A stretch of 64,000 nt of DNA from positions 1-64,000 of the forward strand of contig CAXBDK010000012.1 of the NCBI GenBank assembly GCA_963974715.1, read 5' to 3'. Below the pieces are notes generated by a model. It worked only from the letters and a program-made list of their open reading frames with translations, made no database searches and had not been told where the DNA came from. Within the stretch, counting starts at the first letter, position 1; every line of letters starts with the position of its first letter. This document shows, piece after piece, positions 18,866 through 27,618 of this stretch. Both the position numbers and the translations under genes were made by a program. This DNA is from Sediminicola sp963974715 (GTDB lineage Bacteria; Bacteroidota; Bacteroidia; Flavobacteriales; Flavobacteriaceae).

Positions 18866-20014
18866 ATGGAATTAAAAAAGAAACAGCGTATTTCATTAAG
18901 TATTTATTTTTTCCTCTCCGGCTTTTGTTTTTCCACATGGGCCTCCAGGATCCCTACGCTAAAAGATCGCTTCCATTTCAATGAAGCGGAGTTGGGCAGC
19001 CTCCTTATGGCACTTCCCATAAGTGCCCTTATCGGCCTGCCTATTTCCGGTTGGCTGGTATCCCGTTTCGATAGTAGGATTCCCTTGGCGGCCTCCTTTT
19101 TATTTTTCTGTCTTGGCCTTCTTTTTATCGGAATCGCAACTACCCCCTTTTTGTTGGTAGCGGCCATTTGCCTTTTTGCCTTTAGCATGCGCATCCTCAA
19201 TATTGCCATGAATACACAGGCAATTACCTTACAGCACAAATTCCCGAAAAAGATCAACGGGGCCTTCCATGGTATCTGGAGTACCGGTGGAATTGCCGGG
19301 GTCGGTTTTTCGTCCCTCTTGATAAAATTTCAGGTGTCCATTCAGGTCCATCTGATCATGGTGTCGGTTTTTACCATGTTGGTGGTCGTGATGGCCTATC
19401 GGTTTTTACTGAGGGACGACCGTTCGCCCCATGGGAACAAATTGATTTTTGGAAAACCGGACCCTTTTATCTATTACTTGGGAATCCTCATCTTTTTTGC
19501 CGCTGTCTGTGAAGGGGGCATGTACGATTGGAGCGGGGTCTATTTCAAGGAGGTGATCAATGCAGAGGTGTTTACCTTGGGCTACCTTACTTTTATGGTG
19601 TTTATGGCCCTGTCCCGTTTTTTTTCCGATTATCTGATAGACAGGATCGGGATTGCCAATACCTACATCTTTAGCGCTACCCTGATTTCTGTGGGAATGG
19701 CCATTACGATTCTGTTCCCCTATTTTTGGCCGGCCATGATAGGGTTTTGCATAGTGGGATTCGGAACGGCCTCGGTTTTTCCAATGACCTTTACTTTGGC
19801 AGGGACCTCCAAAAAATATTCGGCCGGCATGGCGATCTCCATAATTTCCACCTATGGAATTCTGGGAATGTTCATAGGTCCGCCATTGATCGGATATCTC
19901 GCCCATGCCTTTAACCTGAAGATCGCCTTTATACTGTTCATCATCTGCGGATTGATGTTGATTCCGGTATCGCAGGTATTTCTGAAGTACCAAAAAAAGC
20001 AGGAAGCATCTTAA
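18866..20014 (+). CDS. MFS transporter
   Basis: Major facilitator with about twelve hydrophobic segments, 382 aa from the ATG at 18866 (a GTG at 18860 would add two residues). The start MELKKKQRISLSIYFFLSGFCFSTWASRIPTLKD and the conserved loop PISGWLVSRFDSR resemble the FucP/YbjJ-type branch. A promoter is likely: GATATTTG (18840-18847) with TTG 17 bases upstream. Substrate unknown. It is followed after 93 bases by the lipoprotein-ruvC operon. Confidence 0.85.
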   Translation: MELKKKQRISLSIYFFLSGFCFSTWASRIPTLKDRFHFNEAELGSLLMALPISALIGLPISGWLVSRFDSRIPLAASFLFFCLGLLFIGIATTPFLLVAAICLFAFSMRILNIAMNTQAITLQHKFPKKINGAFHGIWSTGGIAGVGFSSLLIKFQVSIQVHLIMVSVFTMLVVVMAYRFLLRDDRSPHGNKLIFGKPDPFIYYLGILIFFAAVCEGGMYDWSGVYFKEVINAEVFTLGYLTFMVFMALSRFFSDYLIDRIGIANTYIFSATLISVGMAITILFPYFWPAMIGFCIVGFGTASVFPMTFTLAGTSKKYSAGMAISIISTYGILGMFIGPPLIGYLAHAFNLKIAFILFIICGLMLIPVSQVFLKYQKKQEAS

Positions 20015-20107
20015 AAAGTGGAGAAAGGCGTACTTTTGGGGATCATAGGGGAAAATGGCCACCACGTGCACAAAAAATCGTAATTTTCACCAAAGAACGG
20101 AACGCTC

Positions 20108-20584
20108 ATGCGAATGCTTTGGATTTTAACGGGCCTTTGCCTATTTACTTCCTGTAATTGGCTGTCGTCAAAAGAGGAACGGACCCAAAAACTGGTGGAG
20201 CAACAAATGCGGGAAATTGATTGGAACGAGATCGATCAATATCCGCTGTTTTCCAATTGTGATGAAACGGCATCCAAAACGGCACAGAGAAATTGCTTTC
20301 AGAGCAGTTTGCTGGCCCATCTTTCACGGCGGTTAAAAGAATTTGAATTTACCTTGGAAGGGGCGGTTGACGATACCCTGTACATAGAATTTTTAATCGA
20401 TGGGAACGGGAAGATCACCTTGTTGGAAATGGATAGGAACAGCAGGGTTTCAGATCAGATACCGGAATTTGAAAATCTCTTGGTGCAGAGCCTGACGAAC
20501 GTGCCAAAAGTGGCCCCGGCATTAAAAAGGGGCATTCCAGTAAGCGCAAAGTTCCGGCTCCCGATCGTACTGAAAACAGAATGA
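20108..20584 (+). CDS. Small lipoprotein with a TonB C-terminal-like domain
   Basis: 158 aa. The lipoprotein signal ends at FTSC. The C-terminal half (LYIEFLIDGNGKITLLEMDR, then PEFENLLVQSLTNVPKVAPALKRGIPVSAKFRLPI) follows the spacing of the TonB C-terminal fold. It lacks the proline-rich linker and membrane anchor of a true TonB. It ends four bases before the ruvC start, so the two are co-transcribed. Role unknown. Confidence 0.7.
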   Translation: MRMLWILTGLCLFTSCNWLSSKEERTQKLVEQQMREIDWNEIDQYPLFSNCDETASKTAQRNCFQSSLLAHLSRRLKEFEFTLEGAVDDTLYIEFLIDGNGKITLLEMDRNSRVSDQIPEFENLLVQSLTNVPKVAPALKRGIPVSAKFRLPIVLKTE

Positions 20585-20588
20585 TATT

Positions 20589-21140
20589 TTGACAAGTGAA
20601 AAGATAATATTGGGCATTGACCCCGGAACGACCATTATGGGCTTTGGCCTGATCAAGGTAGTGAACAAAAAAATGGAGTTCCTGCAGATGAACGAACTGT
20701 TGCTGCAAAAATATGACGATCCCTATATTAAGCTGAAACTCATCTTTGAGCGGACCATTGAGCTTATAGACACGTACCATCCCGATGAAATGGCCATTGA
20801 GGCCCCCTTTTTTGGTAAAAATGTACAATCCATGCTCAAGTTGGGCCGTGCCCAAGGGGTGGCCATGGCCGCTGGCCTCTCCAGACAGATACCCATAACC
20901 GAATACCTTCCCAAAAAAATAAAAATGTCCATTACCGGTAATGGTAATGCCAGTAAGGAACAGGTGGCAAAGATGTTGCAGAGTGTTTTGGGACTTAGCA
21001 GCCTTCCCACCAATCTGGACAGTACGGACGGACTGGCGGCCGCTGTATGCCATTTCTACAATGAAGGGCGTATTGAGACCGGTAAGGGCTATACCGGATG
21101 GGAAGCTTTTGTAAAACAAAATGCAAAACGTGTCAAATGA
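20589..21140 (+). CDS. ruvC: Crossover junction endodeoxyribonuclease RuvC
   Basis: Holliday-junction resolvase acting with RuvAB, 183 aa, the standard length. Acidic active-site residues are visible: D11 in GIDPGT, E71 in AIEAPFF and the aspartate pair in LDSTDGLAAA. It uses a TTG start at 20589: the upstream ATG at 20581 hits a stop after two codons, and the TTG frame gives the family's normal N-terminus. Second gene of the run 20108-24053. Confidence 0.95.
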   Translation: MTSEKIILGIDPGTTIMGFGLIKVVNKKMEFLQMNELLLQKYDDPYIKLKLIFERTIELIDTYHPDEMAIEAPFFGKNVQSMLKLGRAQGVAMAAGLSRQIPITEYLPKKIKMSITGNGNASKEQVAKMLQSVLGLSSLPTNLDSTDGLAAAVCHFYNEGRIETGKGYTGWEAFVKQNAKRVK

Positions 21141-21171
21141 TCTGGTAAAAAGGGTCAGGTGAGGATAAAAT

Positions 21172-22308
21172 ATGAGCGGTATCTACATACACATTCCCTT
21201 CTGTAAACAGGCCTGTCATTATTGTGATTTTCATTTTTCCACCAGCCTGGGAAAAAAAGAGGCCATGGTAACGGCACTGCAACGGGAATTATCGCTGCGA
21301 AAAGATGCTTTTCGGGAGGAACAGGTCCAGACCATCTACTTTGGCGGTGGAACGCCATCGGTGTTGCACTCCCATGAAATAATAGCATTGATCGATGCAG
21401 TCCATGAACATTATCATGTCGTATCAGATCCGGAAATTACCTTGGAAGCCAACCCCGATGACCTCTCTGCTGAAAAGATCAAGGAATTGGCAGATTCTCC
21501 CGTTAACCGACTCAGCATCGGGATACAGTCCTTTTTTGATGATGACCTTGCCCTTATGAACCGGGCCCATACCGCCAAGGAAGCCGAAAGTTCCCTTGCG
21601 GAGGCCATCCGTTATTTCGATAATATATCGATCGACCTTATTTATGGGATGCCGTATATGGACAACTCCCGTTGGGAGCGCAACATTCAAAAGGCACTTG
21701 TGTTTGGTGTTCCCCATATTTCAAGTTATGCGCTTACGGTGGAGCCCAAAACGGCCCTTAAAAAGTTTATGGACAAAGGATTGGTGCCCCGCGTGGACGA
21801 TGCCATTGCCCAAGAGCATTTTTTTATACTATCCGAATTACTGGCCCAAGAGGGGTTTGAGAATTATGAAATTTCCAATTTTGGAAAACCAGGGTATTTT
21901 TCCAAGAACAATACGGCCTATTGGAAAGGCAAAAAGTATATCGGCATTGGCCCGTCCGCCCATTCCTATGATGGTGCCACACGTGGATGGAATATTGCGA
22001 ACAATACCAAATATATAAATGCCATCATGGGGGATACCTTACCGATGGAAATGGAAACACTTAGCCTTACGGATCGTTACAACGAGTATATAATGACGGG
22101 GCTCAGGACCATATGGGGCGTTTCATTGGACCGGGTAAGGACAGAGTTTGGCATGCGGTACCATGACTATTTGATGCAAAGGTCACAACGGTATCTGGAA
22201 GAACGATTGCTATACTTGGATGGCGAGGTACTGTTGGTCTCCAAAAAAGGAAAATTTTTGAGCGATGGGATTGCCAGTGACCTGTTTCTGCTTAACTTGG
22301 ATTCTTAA
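21172..22308 (+). CDS. hemW: HemW-type radical SAM protein (heme chaperone, HemN-like)
   Basis: 378 aa. The radical SAM cluster motif CxxxCxxC is in PFCKQACHYCDFHF and the SAM-binding glycines are in YFGGGTPS. Length and the HemW C-terminal domain separate it from the true HemN at 38494, which has the CxxxCxxCxC form. The HemW signature HNxxYW reads NNTAYW, so the first histidine is replaced by Asn. HemW proteins bind heme and pass it to respiratory apoproteins rather than making protoporphyrinogen. It lies between ruvC and a cyclase-family gene in the same operon. Confidence 0.88.
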   Translation: MSGIYIHIPFCKQACHYCDFHFSTSLGKKEAMVTALQRELSLRKDAFREEQVQTIYFGGGTPSVLHSHEIIALIDAVHEHYHVVSDPEITLEANPDDLSAEKIKELADSPVNRLSIGIQSFFDDDLALMNRAHTAKEAESSLAEAIRYFDNISIDLIYGMPYMDNSRWERNIQKALVFGVPHISSYALTVEPKTALKKFMDKGLVPRVDDAIAQEHFFILSELLAQEGFENYEISNFGKPGYFSKNNTAYWKGKKYIGIGPSAHSYDGATRGWNIANNTKYINAIMGDTLPMEMETLSLTDRYNEYIMTGLRTIWGVSLDRVRTEFGMRYHDYLMQRSQRYLEERLLYLDGEVLLVSKKGKFLSDGIASDLFLLNLDS

Positions 22309-22319
22309 AAAAACGGACT

Positions 22320-23072
22320 TTGATCACGCATATAACTTATCGCTCGGAAACCTATACCATAGATTTGTCCAAGCCTTTGGATATTTCGATCCCTATGCGG
22401 GGAGACCACAGCAATGTTACCGCTTGGTATGTCGGTCCGCCAGAGATAGGGCCGCATATCTCGGGAGACTTTGTAGGCAAGGTTTCCGAAGGAGGCTCCA
22501 CCAATTTTAACGATATCCGATTTAACCCCCATGCCCATGGAACCCATACCGAATGTGTGGGACATATCACCGAAGATTTCCATTCCGTAAACGGTTGTCT
22601 GGAAAACTTTTTCTATTTGGCGGAACTGGTTACCATAACGCCCGAAGTGCAAGGGGAAGATCTGGTAATTTCCAGGAGCCTTTTACAAACGGTCCTTGGC
22701 GACCGAAAATTCCCCGCAGTGATCATACGTACAATGCCCAATTCACGCGAGAAACTTTCAAGACAGTATTCGCATTCCAATCCGCCGTATCTCAGCGAAG
22801 GCGCGGCGCAATTGTTGGCAGAAAAGAAGGTGGAACACCTGTTGGTAGATCTTCCCTCCGTCGACAGGGAAAAGGACAATGGGGCCCTATTGGCGCACCG
22901 GGCCTTTTGGAACTTTAAGGGGCCACTGCGGCTAGGGGCCACCATTACCGAATTTATCTTTGTGGACAATGGCATTTCGGACGGAGCTTACTTTCTGGAC
23001 CTGCAGGTCGCCTCTTTTGAGAACGATGCCAGCCCCAGTAGGCCGGTGCTGTATAAAATCCTTACATCATGA
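22320..23072 (+). CDS. Cyclase family protein (kynurenine formamidase-like)
   Basis: 250 aa metal-dependent hydrolase of the cyclase/KynB superfamily. The zinc motif HxGTHxE reads HAHGTHTECVGH. The start is a TTG at 22320, giving ITHITYRSETYTIDLSKPLDISIP, a normal family N-terminus. It overlaps the next gene by four bases and follows hemW by 11, so it sits inside one transcription unit. Substrate not known; no kynurenine genes are nearby. Confidence 0.82.
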   Translation: MITHITYRSETYTIDLSKPLDISIPMRGDHSNVTAWYVGPPEIGPHISGDFVGKVSEGGSTNFNDIRFNPHAHGTHTECVGHITEDFHSVNGCLENFFYLAELVTITPEVQGEDLVISRSLLQTVLGDRKFPAVIIRTMPNSREKLSRQYSHSNPPYLSEGAAQLLAEKKVEHLLVDLPSVDREKDNGALLAHRAFWNFKGPLRLGATITEFIFVDNGISDGAYFLDLQVASFENDASPSRPVLYKILTS

Positions 23073-23431
23073 AGAGCTGGTTAAAAACGGAAGAGTTATT
23101 GATGTTTGGACTGGGGATTTTTCTATTTTCCGAACTTGATCTTGCATGGTGGTGGTTTCCCGCCTTGTTGCTGCTCCCGGATATAGGGATGCTAGGCTAT
23201 CTTTTTGGGAATAGGGCGGGAGCGGTAAGTTATAACCTGTTCCACCATAAGGGCATCGCCCTTGCCCTCTATTTGTTGGGAACCCTTCTTTCCGTACCTT
23301 TATGCCAATTGTGCGGCGTCATATTGTTTTCCCATGCCTCTTTTGACCGCATATTCGGGTATGGACTGAAATATGGAAAAGGATTTGCTTACACCCATTT
23401 GGGGGAAATAGGGAGGAAAAATGGACACTAG
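23069..23431 (+). CDS. DUF4260 family membrane protein
   Basis: 120 aa with three to four hydrophobic segments. The motifs LLLLPDIGMLGYLFG, YNLFHHK and FDRIFGYGLKYGKGFAYTHLG match the DUF4260 family. Overlaps both neighbours (4 bases with the cyclase, 11 with DUF4230). Function unknown. Confidence 0.88.
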   Translation: MKSWLKTEELLMFGLGIFLFSELDLAWWWFPALLLLPDIGMLGYLFGNRAGAVSYNLFHHKGIALALYLLGTLLSVPLCQLCGVILFSHASFDRIFGYGLKYGKGFAYTHLGEIGRKNGH

Positions 23432-24053
23432 TATACTGGATATATTTCTGGGACTGGCCCTAGGGGCAATCGGTATGTACTGGCTATTTTCCTTTTTTAG
23501 AAAAAAAAGGCGAAAGGAACTGACCGAGCACCAGTCCACCGTTTTGCTCGATAAGATTAAAAGTGTATGCCGATTGGTGTCCGTAGAGGGGGAATTTGCG
23601 GAAATATACCGTTACCAAAATACAAAGGAGGGCTTTATGAGCCTGTGGAGCGGTAAAAAGAAGGCATTGATAGTTATCAATGCCAAGGCCCATATAGGAT
23701 ATGACCTAAAGAAGGTCCGAATGCATGCCGACACCGAGAAGAAGAAGATAATCCTGATCAATTTTCCGCAACCGGAAATCCTTTCCATAGAGCCAGATCT
23801 ACAGTTTTACGATATTAAGAACGGTTTTTTCAACTCCTTTTCCCCAGAGGACCTGACCGCCCTTAACCAAGAGGCAAAAAAACATATCAGGGAAAAAATC
23901 CCACAGAGCGGTCTTATGGAATCTGCCCGAAAGGAAGCATTGGAAGCGGTATTGCTTATGGAGACCATCGTGGCGACCATAGGCTGGAAATTGGATTATT
24001 CGGCTTTGGAGATGGACGAAGGGGAGCGGCATACATTGAAGCAAAAGGATTAG
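23421..24053 (+). CDS. DUF4230 family membrane-anchored protein
   Basis: 210 aa. A single N-terminal transmembrane helix (DIFLGLALGAIGMYWLFSFF) followed by a basic patch (RKKRRK) and a soluble DUF4230 domain (KSVCRLVSVEGEFAEIYRYQ, KALIVINAKAHIGYDLKKV). Last gene of the run beginning at 20108. Function unknown in the family. Confidence 0.85.
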   Translation: MDTSILDIFLGLALGAIGMYWLFSFFRKKRRKELTEHQSTVLLDKIKSVCRLVSVEGEFAEIYRYQNTKEGFMSLWSGKKKALIVINAKAHIGYDLKKVRMHADTEKKKIILINFPQPEILSIEPDLQFYDIKNGFFNSFSPEDLTALNQEAKKHIREKIPQSGLMESARKEALEAVLLMETIVATIGWKLDYSALEMDEGERHTLKQKD

Positions 24054-24056
24054 GGT

Positions 24057-24230
24057 CGTGTCACGCCTAGTTTGTGGGATAAGTCGCCGTTATTTTTTAT
24101 CTGGACAAGGCAAAAAATAGTTGCATAACCATAGCTATGGAACCATTTTTTAACGAAGGACAGGTGAAAAAGAACAAGAATTGGGGTGGCTAAAGTAGGG
24201 TTGACAGGACACTGGGATGACGTAAATTTT
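24057..24230. repeat. Noncoding segment with a palindrome, possible interspersed repeat or mobile-element remnant
   Basis: Between the DUF4230 gene and the Dabb gene. It contains the perfect palindrome CCATAGCTATGG (24129-24140) and an unusually purine-rich stretch. The open frames are short and give implausible proteins. It resembles the repeated intergenic sequence found scattered in flavobacterial genomes, but I cannot search for copies. Confidence 0.3.
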
Positions 24231-24255
24231 TTAATAACCATTATATTTTTAACGA

Positions 24256-24657
24256 ATGAAAAAGACAGTTTGTATTTTAGCATTTCTGGCAATTGCCTTA
24301 ACAGGGAATGCCCAAACAAAAAAGAAAATGAAAAACTTTGACCCTACTTTTGTACATACCGTGTTTTTTTGGATGAAGGATCCCGGAAATGCGGAAAACA
24401 ACAAAAAATTCGAAATTTCACTTCGAAAGTTCCTGGACAGCTCCAAATATGCAAAGACCCAATTTATTGGTACCCCTCCAAAGGCCACAAGGGATGTAGT
24501 GGACGATTCCTTTACCTATTCCCTAGTACTTAGTTTCAATTCGGCCGAAGCACAGGAGCAATACCAAAAGGAAGAGGCCCATCTACTTTTTATAGAAGAA
24601 TCCCAGGACTTTTGGGAAAAGGTTGTCGTTTACGATTCCCAAGGAATTGCCAATTAA
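24256..24657 (+). CDS. Secreted Dabb-domain (stress-responsive alpha/beta barrel) protein
   Basis: 133 aa: a signal peptide (ILAFLAIALTGNAQ) followed by one dimeric alpha/beta barrel domain (VHTVFFWMKDPGNAENNKKFE, then FTYSLVLSFNSAEAQEQYQKEEAH). Dabb proteins usually lack a signal peptide, so export is notable. An ATG at residue 24 or so would give a cytosolic form but is less likely. Function unknown. Confidence 0.75.
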   Translation: MKKTVCILAFLAIALTGNAQTKKKMKNFDPTFVHTVFFWMKDPGNAENNKKFEISLRKFLDSSKYAKTQFIGTPPKATRDVVDDSFTYSLVLSFNSAEAQEQYQKEEAHLLFIEESQDFWEKVVVYDSQGIAN

Positions 24658-24815
24658 ACCCACGAAGTGGTAATTAGTATGGATTAAGTCTGTCCTGTGC
24701 GGGCCTGTGGCGAAATGTTTTTAGTTTCCGCCATATCCCTGCGCACTTGTTTCGAAGTGGTGGACCAACTCAAAAATGTCATTTTTTAGAAGCTGCGGGA
24801 TTAATATTGTTTGGT

Positions 24816-25172
24816 ATGGATATAGAGGAATTCAGGAATTATTGTATCTCCAAAAAAGGGGTTACCGAAGAATTTCCATTTGGGGAGGATACTTTGGTGT
24901 TGAAGGTTATGGGAAAAATGTTCGCCCTCTTGCCCTTGGAAACCCCTGGGAAGGCCAACCTTAAATGCGATCCCGAATATGCCGTCGAACTCAGGGAGGC
25001 CCATGATGGCATCATTGTGCCGGGATTTCACATGAACAAGATCCACTGGAATACCCTGTACTTTGAAAACCAATTGGCCCCGAAGTTAATACGCGAACTG
25101 ATAGACCATTCCTATGCCCTAGTGGTTTCAGGTCTTACCAAAAAAGACAGGTCGGCCCTTGGTTCTTTATAA
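24816..25172 (+). CDS. MmcQ/YjbR family protein
   Basis: 118 aa from the ATG at 24816 (MDIEEFRNYCISKKGVTEEF), which matches the family start; the frame upstream to 24747 is not convincing. Conserved features include FPFGEDTLVLKVMGKMFALL and HMNKIHWNTLYF. The fold resembles a DNA-binding domain (CyaY-like), but the role is not established. Short monocistronic gene before the mutS-like gene. Confidence 0.85.
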   Translation: MDIEEFRNYCISKKGVTEEFPFGEDTLVLKVMGKMFALLPLETPGKANLKCDPEYAVELREAHDGIIVPGFHMNKIHWNTLYFENQLAPKLIRELIDHSYALVVSGLTKKDRSALGSL

Positions 25173-25188
25173 AAGTCGGTAATAAGGC

Positions 25189-25196
25189 TATCTTTG
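25189..25196 (+). promoter_or_regulatory. -7 promoter element of the mutS-like gene
   Basis: TATCTTTG matches TAnnTTTG exactly, 47 bases before the ATG at 25243. No convincing -33 TTG at the usual distance. Confidence 0.5.
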
Positions 25197-25242
25197 TAAT
25201 CCTTTGGAAAAAGAACCAGTTCAAATAAAAGTATTTGTGTGA

Positions 25243-27015
25243 ATGGATGGCCTACTTGACTTTTACCGGAACCGTATTGCCGATCACGTATCTTCATTGG
25301 CAGCGCTAAAGCAGCGCTTGGCACTGTTCGGTATGCTGCGGTTGCTGGTCTTTATCTCGGCCGCCTCGGGCGTATATCTTTCCATTGGCAATACCCGCCT
25401 ACTGTTGGGAATCCTCTTGTTGTGCATAGTGGCTTTTGTATGGTTGGTCTCCGGACATACCGATTTAAAGTATGAACGGGACAAACGCAGGTCGCTGATC
25501 GATTTGAACGAGACCGAGATCAAGGTATTGCAAGGGGATTTTAACGGATTGCCGGATGGAAAGAAATTTTCCGATCCCCTGCACCATTATAGTCAGGATA
25601 TAGACCTTTTCGGGAAGGGCTCCATCTACCAATATCTGAACAGAACGGTACTGGAGGAGGGCAGTAAAAGATTGGCAGGGATCTTTACGGAGAACGATAC
25701 CGAGGATATTGGGAACAAACAGTTGGCTGTTAAGGAACTAGCTTCCATGCCCGAATGGCGCCAAGAATTCGCTGCTTTGGCAACGTTGGTAAAAACGGAG
25801 GTCCCTACTTCGGTTATGCTGGCATGGCTGCACGGTTACCGGCCCTTTGTACCGCGATATATGCGATTTTTGCCCTATGTTTTTTCCGGGATCTCCGCGG
25901 TTTTGACAAGCATCTATTTTTTGGACCTTATTTCTGGATTTTTGTTGGCGGGCTGGTTTTTGGTAGGGTTGGGCATTACAGGGACCTACCTCGTAAAAAT
26001 TAATGCCCTGTCGGCACGTACGGGCAAGGTACAGGGAATATTCCATCAATATCAAAAATTGATCGCCCAATTGGAAGGGACGGAGTTTGGTTCCGACCTT
26101 TTACGGATGCACAGGGGGCACGTGGTACGGGAAGGTCGGAAGGCCTCTATGGTGCTAAGGGATTTTTCCAGGATATTGGGCGCTCTTGACCAACGCAACA
26201 ATATGATTTTTGGAGTGGTGGGAAACGGCTTTTTGCTTTGGGACCTGAACCAATCCTTTAAATTGGAAAGATGGATCGGGCAGTATAAAGGGGAAGTGGG
26301 GCAGTGGTTTAAGGCCATTTCCTTTTTTGATGCCTATAACAGTCTTGGAAATTATGCCTTTAACCATCCCGAACACAGTTTTCCCCAACTGATCCATGAT
26401 AATTTTGTCCTACGGGCACAAGGGGCGGCACATCCCTTGTTGGACCCCGAAAAGAGGGTGCTGAACGATTACAGTATCCAAAAGGAGCGGTTTTTTATCG
26501 TTACGGGCGCCAATATGGCCGGGAAGAGCACTTTTTTGCGGACCGTGTCCCTACACATCGTGATGGCGAATATGGGGCTCCCGTTATGCGCCCAACAGGT
26601 GTGGTATTCGCCCATTAAACTGATTACCAGTATGCGGACAACGGATTCCCTTACAGATGGGGAGTCGTACTTCTTTTCCGAACTCAAGCGTTTGAAATTT
26701 GTTGTGGACCAAATCCAAAGGGACGACTATTTTATAGTGCTCGATGAAATCCTTAAAGGCACCAATAGTACCGACAAGGCCATCGGCTCCAGAAAATTTG
26801 TGGAAAAATTGCTCCGTTCCCGGGCAACGGGCATCATTGCCACCCATGATCTGAGCTTATGCGATATCGCGAACGAAAAAATGGAAGTGGAAAATCATTA
26901 TTTTGATGCTGAGGTAGTAAGTGGCGACCTGTATTTTGACTACAAGTTCAAAAAGGGGATATGCCAAAATATGAATGCGTCCTTTCTGTTGAAAAAAATG
27001 CAGATTGTGGATTGA
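25243..27015 (+). CDS. Membrane-associated MutS-like ATPase (domain V only)
   Basis: 590 aa. Four hydrophobic segments come first: two near residues 27-68 (LLVFISAASGVYL, LLLGILLLCIVAFVWLV) and two near 208-250. A MutS core and ATPase domain follow: Walker A GANMAGKSTF, Walker B FIVLDEILKGTNSTD and the ATHD switch. The mismatch-binding and connector domains of real MutS are absent, so it is not a standard mismatch repair protein. The family is widespread in Bacteroidetes with no established function. It may act on DNA at the membrane, which is inference. Confidence 0.85.
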   Translation: MDGLLDFYRNRIADHVSSLAALKQRLALFGMLRLLVFISAASGVYLSIGNTRLLLGILLLCIVAFVWLVSGHTDLKYERDKRRSLIDLNETEIKVLQGDFNGLPDGKKFSDPLHHYSQDIDLFGKGSIYQYLNRTVLEEGSKRLAGIFTENDTEDIGNKQLAVKELASMPEWRQEFAALATLVKTEVPTSVMLAWLHGYRPFVPRYMRFLPYVFSGISAVLTSIYFLDLISGFLLAGWFLVGLGITGTYLVKINALSARTGKVQGIFHQYQKLIAQLEGTEFGSDLLRMHRGHVVREGRKASMVLRDFSRILGALDQRNNMIFGVVGNGFLLWDLNQSFKLERWIGQYKGEVGQWFKAISFFDAYNSLGNYAFNHPEHSFPQLIHDNFVLRAQGAAHPLLDPEKRVLNDYSIQKERFFIVTGANMAGKSTFLRTVSLHIVMANMGLPLCAQQVWYSPIKLITSMRTTDSLTDGESYFFSELKRLKFVVDQIQRDDYFIVLDEILKGTNSTDKAIGSRKFVEKLLRSRATGIIATHDLSLCDIANEKMEVENHYFDAEVVSGDLYFDYKFKKGICQNMNASFLLKKMQIVD

Positions 27016-27142
27016 TACCTCTTTTTTGGACAACTTTATCTACTGGAAACGACCGTTCGTCTACACTTTACTTCCATTGGACCCCTTAAAAGTCGGTATT
27101 ATAGGAAATATTGCTAAATTTTGTACGAAATTAAGACCTATC

Positions 27143-27541
27143 ATGAACATACTATTTATTGAGGACGATGCCATTGAGACCATGAAGATGAACAGGACCA
27201 TGGCAAAACTTCAGATAAAGCACGACATTACGGAAGCCAAAAATGGAGAGGATGCCCTAGCGATACTGAAATCCAAACCCCTACCGGATATTATTTTATT
27301 GGACCTTAACATGCCAAGGATGAGCGGGATAGAATTTCTGGAAACGCTTAAGGGAGATCCGGTGCTCAAGTATTTGCCCACTGTGGTACTTACAACATCG
27401 GAGAATAGGACGGATCTGTTGCAATGTTATAGGATAGGGATTGCGGGATATGTCATAAAACCTTTAAAATATGAGGATTACGAGGACAAAATTAAAAAGG
27501 TCCTGGAATATTGGAGCATCAATGAATTGGTAAAGGGATAG
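27143..27541 (+). CDS. Single-domain response regulator (CheY/Rcp1-like)
   Basis: 132 aa from the ATG at 27143 (MNILFIEDDAIETMKMNRTM). The phosphoacceptor aspartate is in IILLDLNMPRMSG, the switch threonine in VLTTSEN and the lysine in VIKPLKY. There is no output domain. It lies 77 bases upstream of the H-NOX gene and is a plausible partner of the kinase at 28154 or of a phytochrome-type kinase elsewhere. A weak -7-like element (AAATTTTG, 27116-27123) precedes it. Confidence 0.88.
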   Translation: MNILFIEDDAIETMKMNRTMAKLQIKHDITEAKNGEDALAILKSKPLPDIILLDLNMPRMSGIEFLETLKGDPVLKYLPTVVLTTSENRTDLLQCYRIGIAGYVIKPLKYEDYEDKIKKVLEYWSINELVKG

Positions 27542-27591
27542 GATTTTAACACCTTTTACAACATTCTTTTTATAAGTCGTATTATATTTCC

Positions 27592-27599
27592 TACGTTTG
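27592..27599 (+). promoter_or_regulatory. -7 promoter element of the H-NOX signalling operon
   Basis: TACGTTTG matches TAnnTTTG exactly and lies 19 bases before the H-NOX ATG, suggesting a short leader and a promoter separate from the response regulator at 27143. Confidence 0.5.
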
Positions 27600-27618
27600 T
27601 GGGTGATATGCACGTACA

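Noticed and set aside
24050..24319. An 89-residue minus-strand open frame
   Set aside because: It runs through the promoter and start of the Dabb gene and through the palindromic block; no family resemblance.
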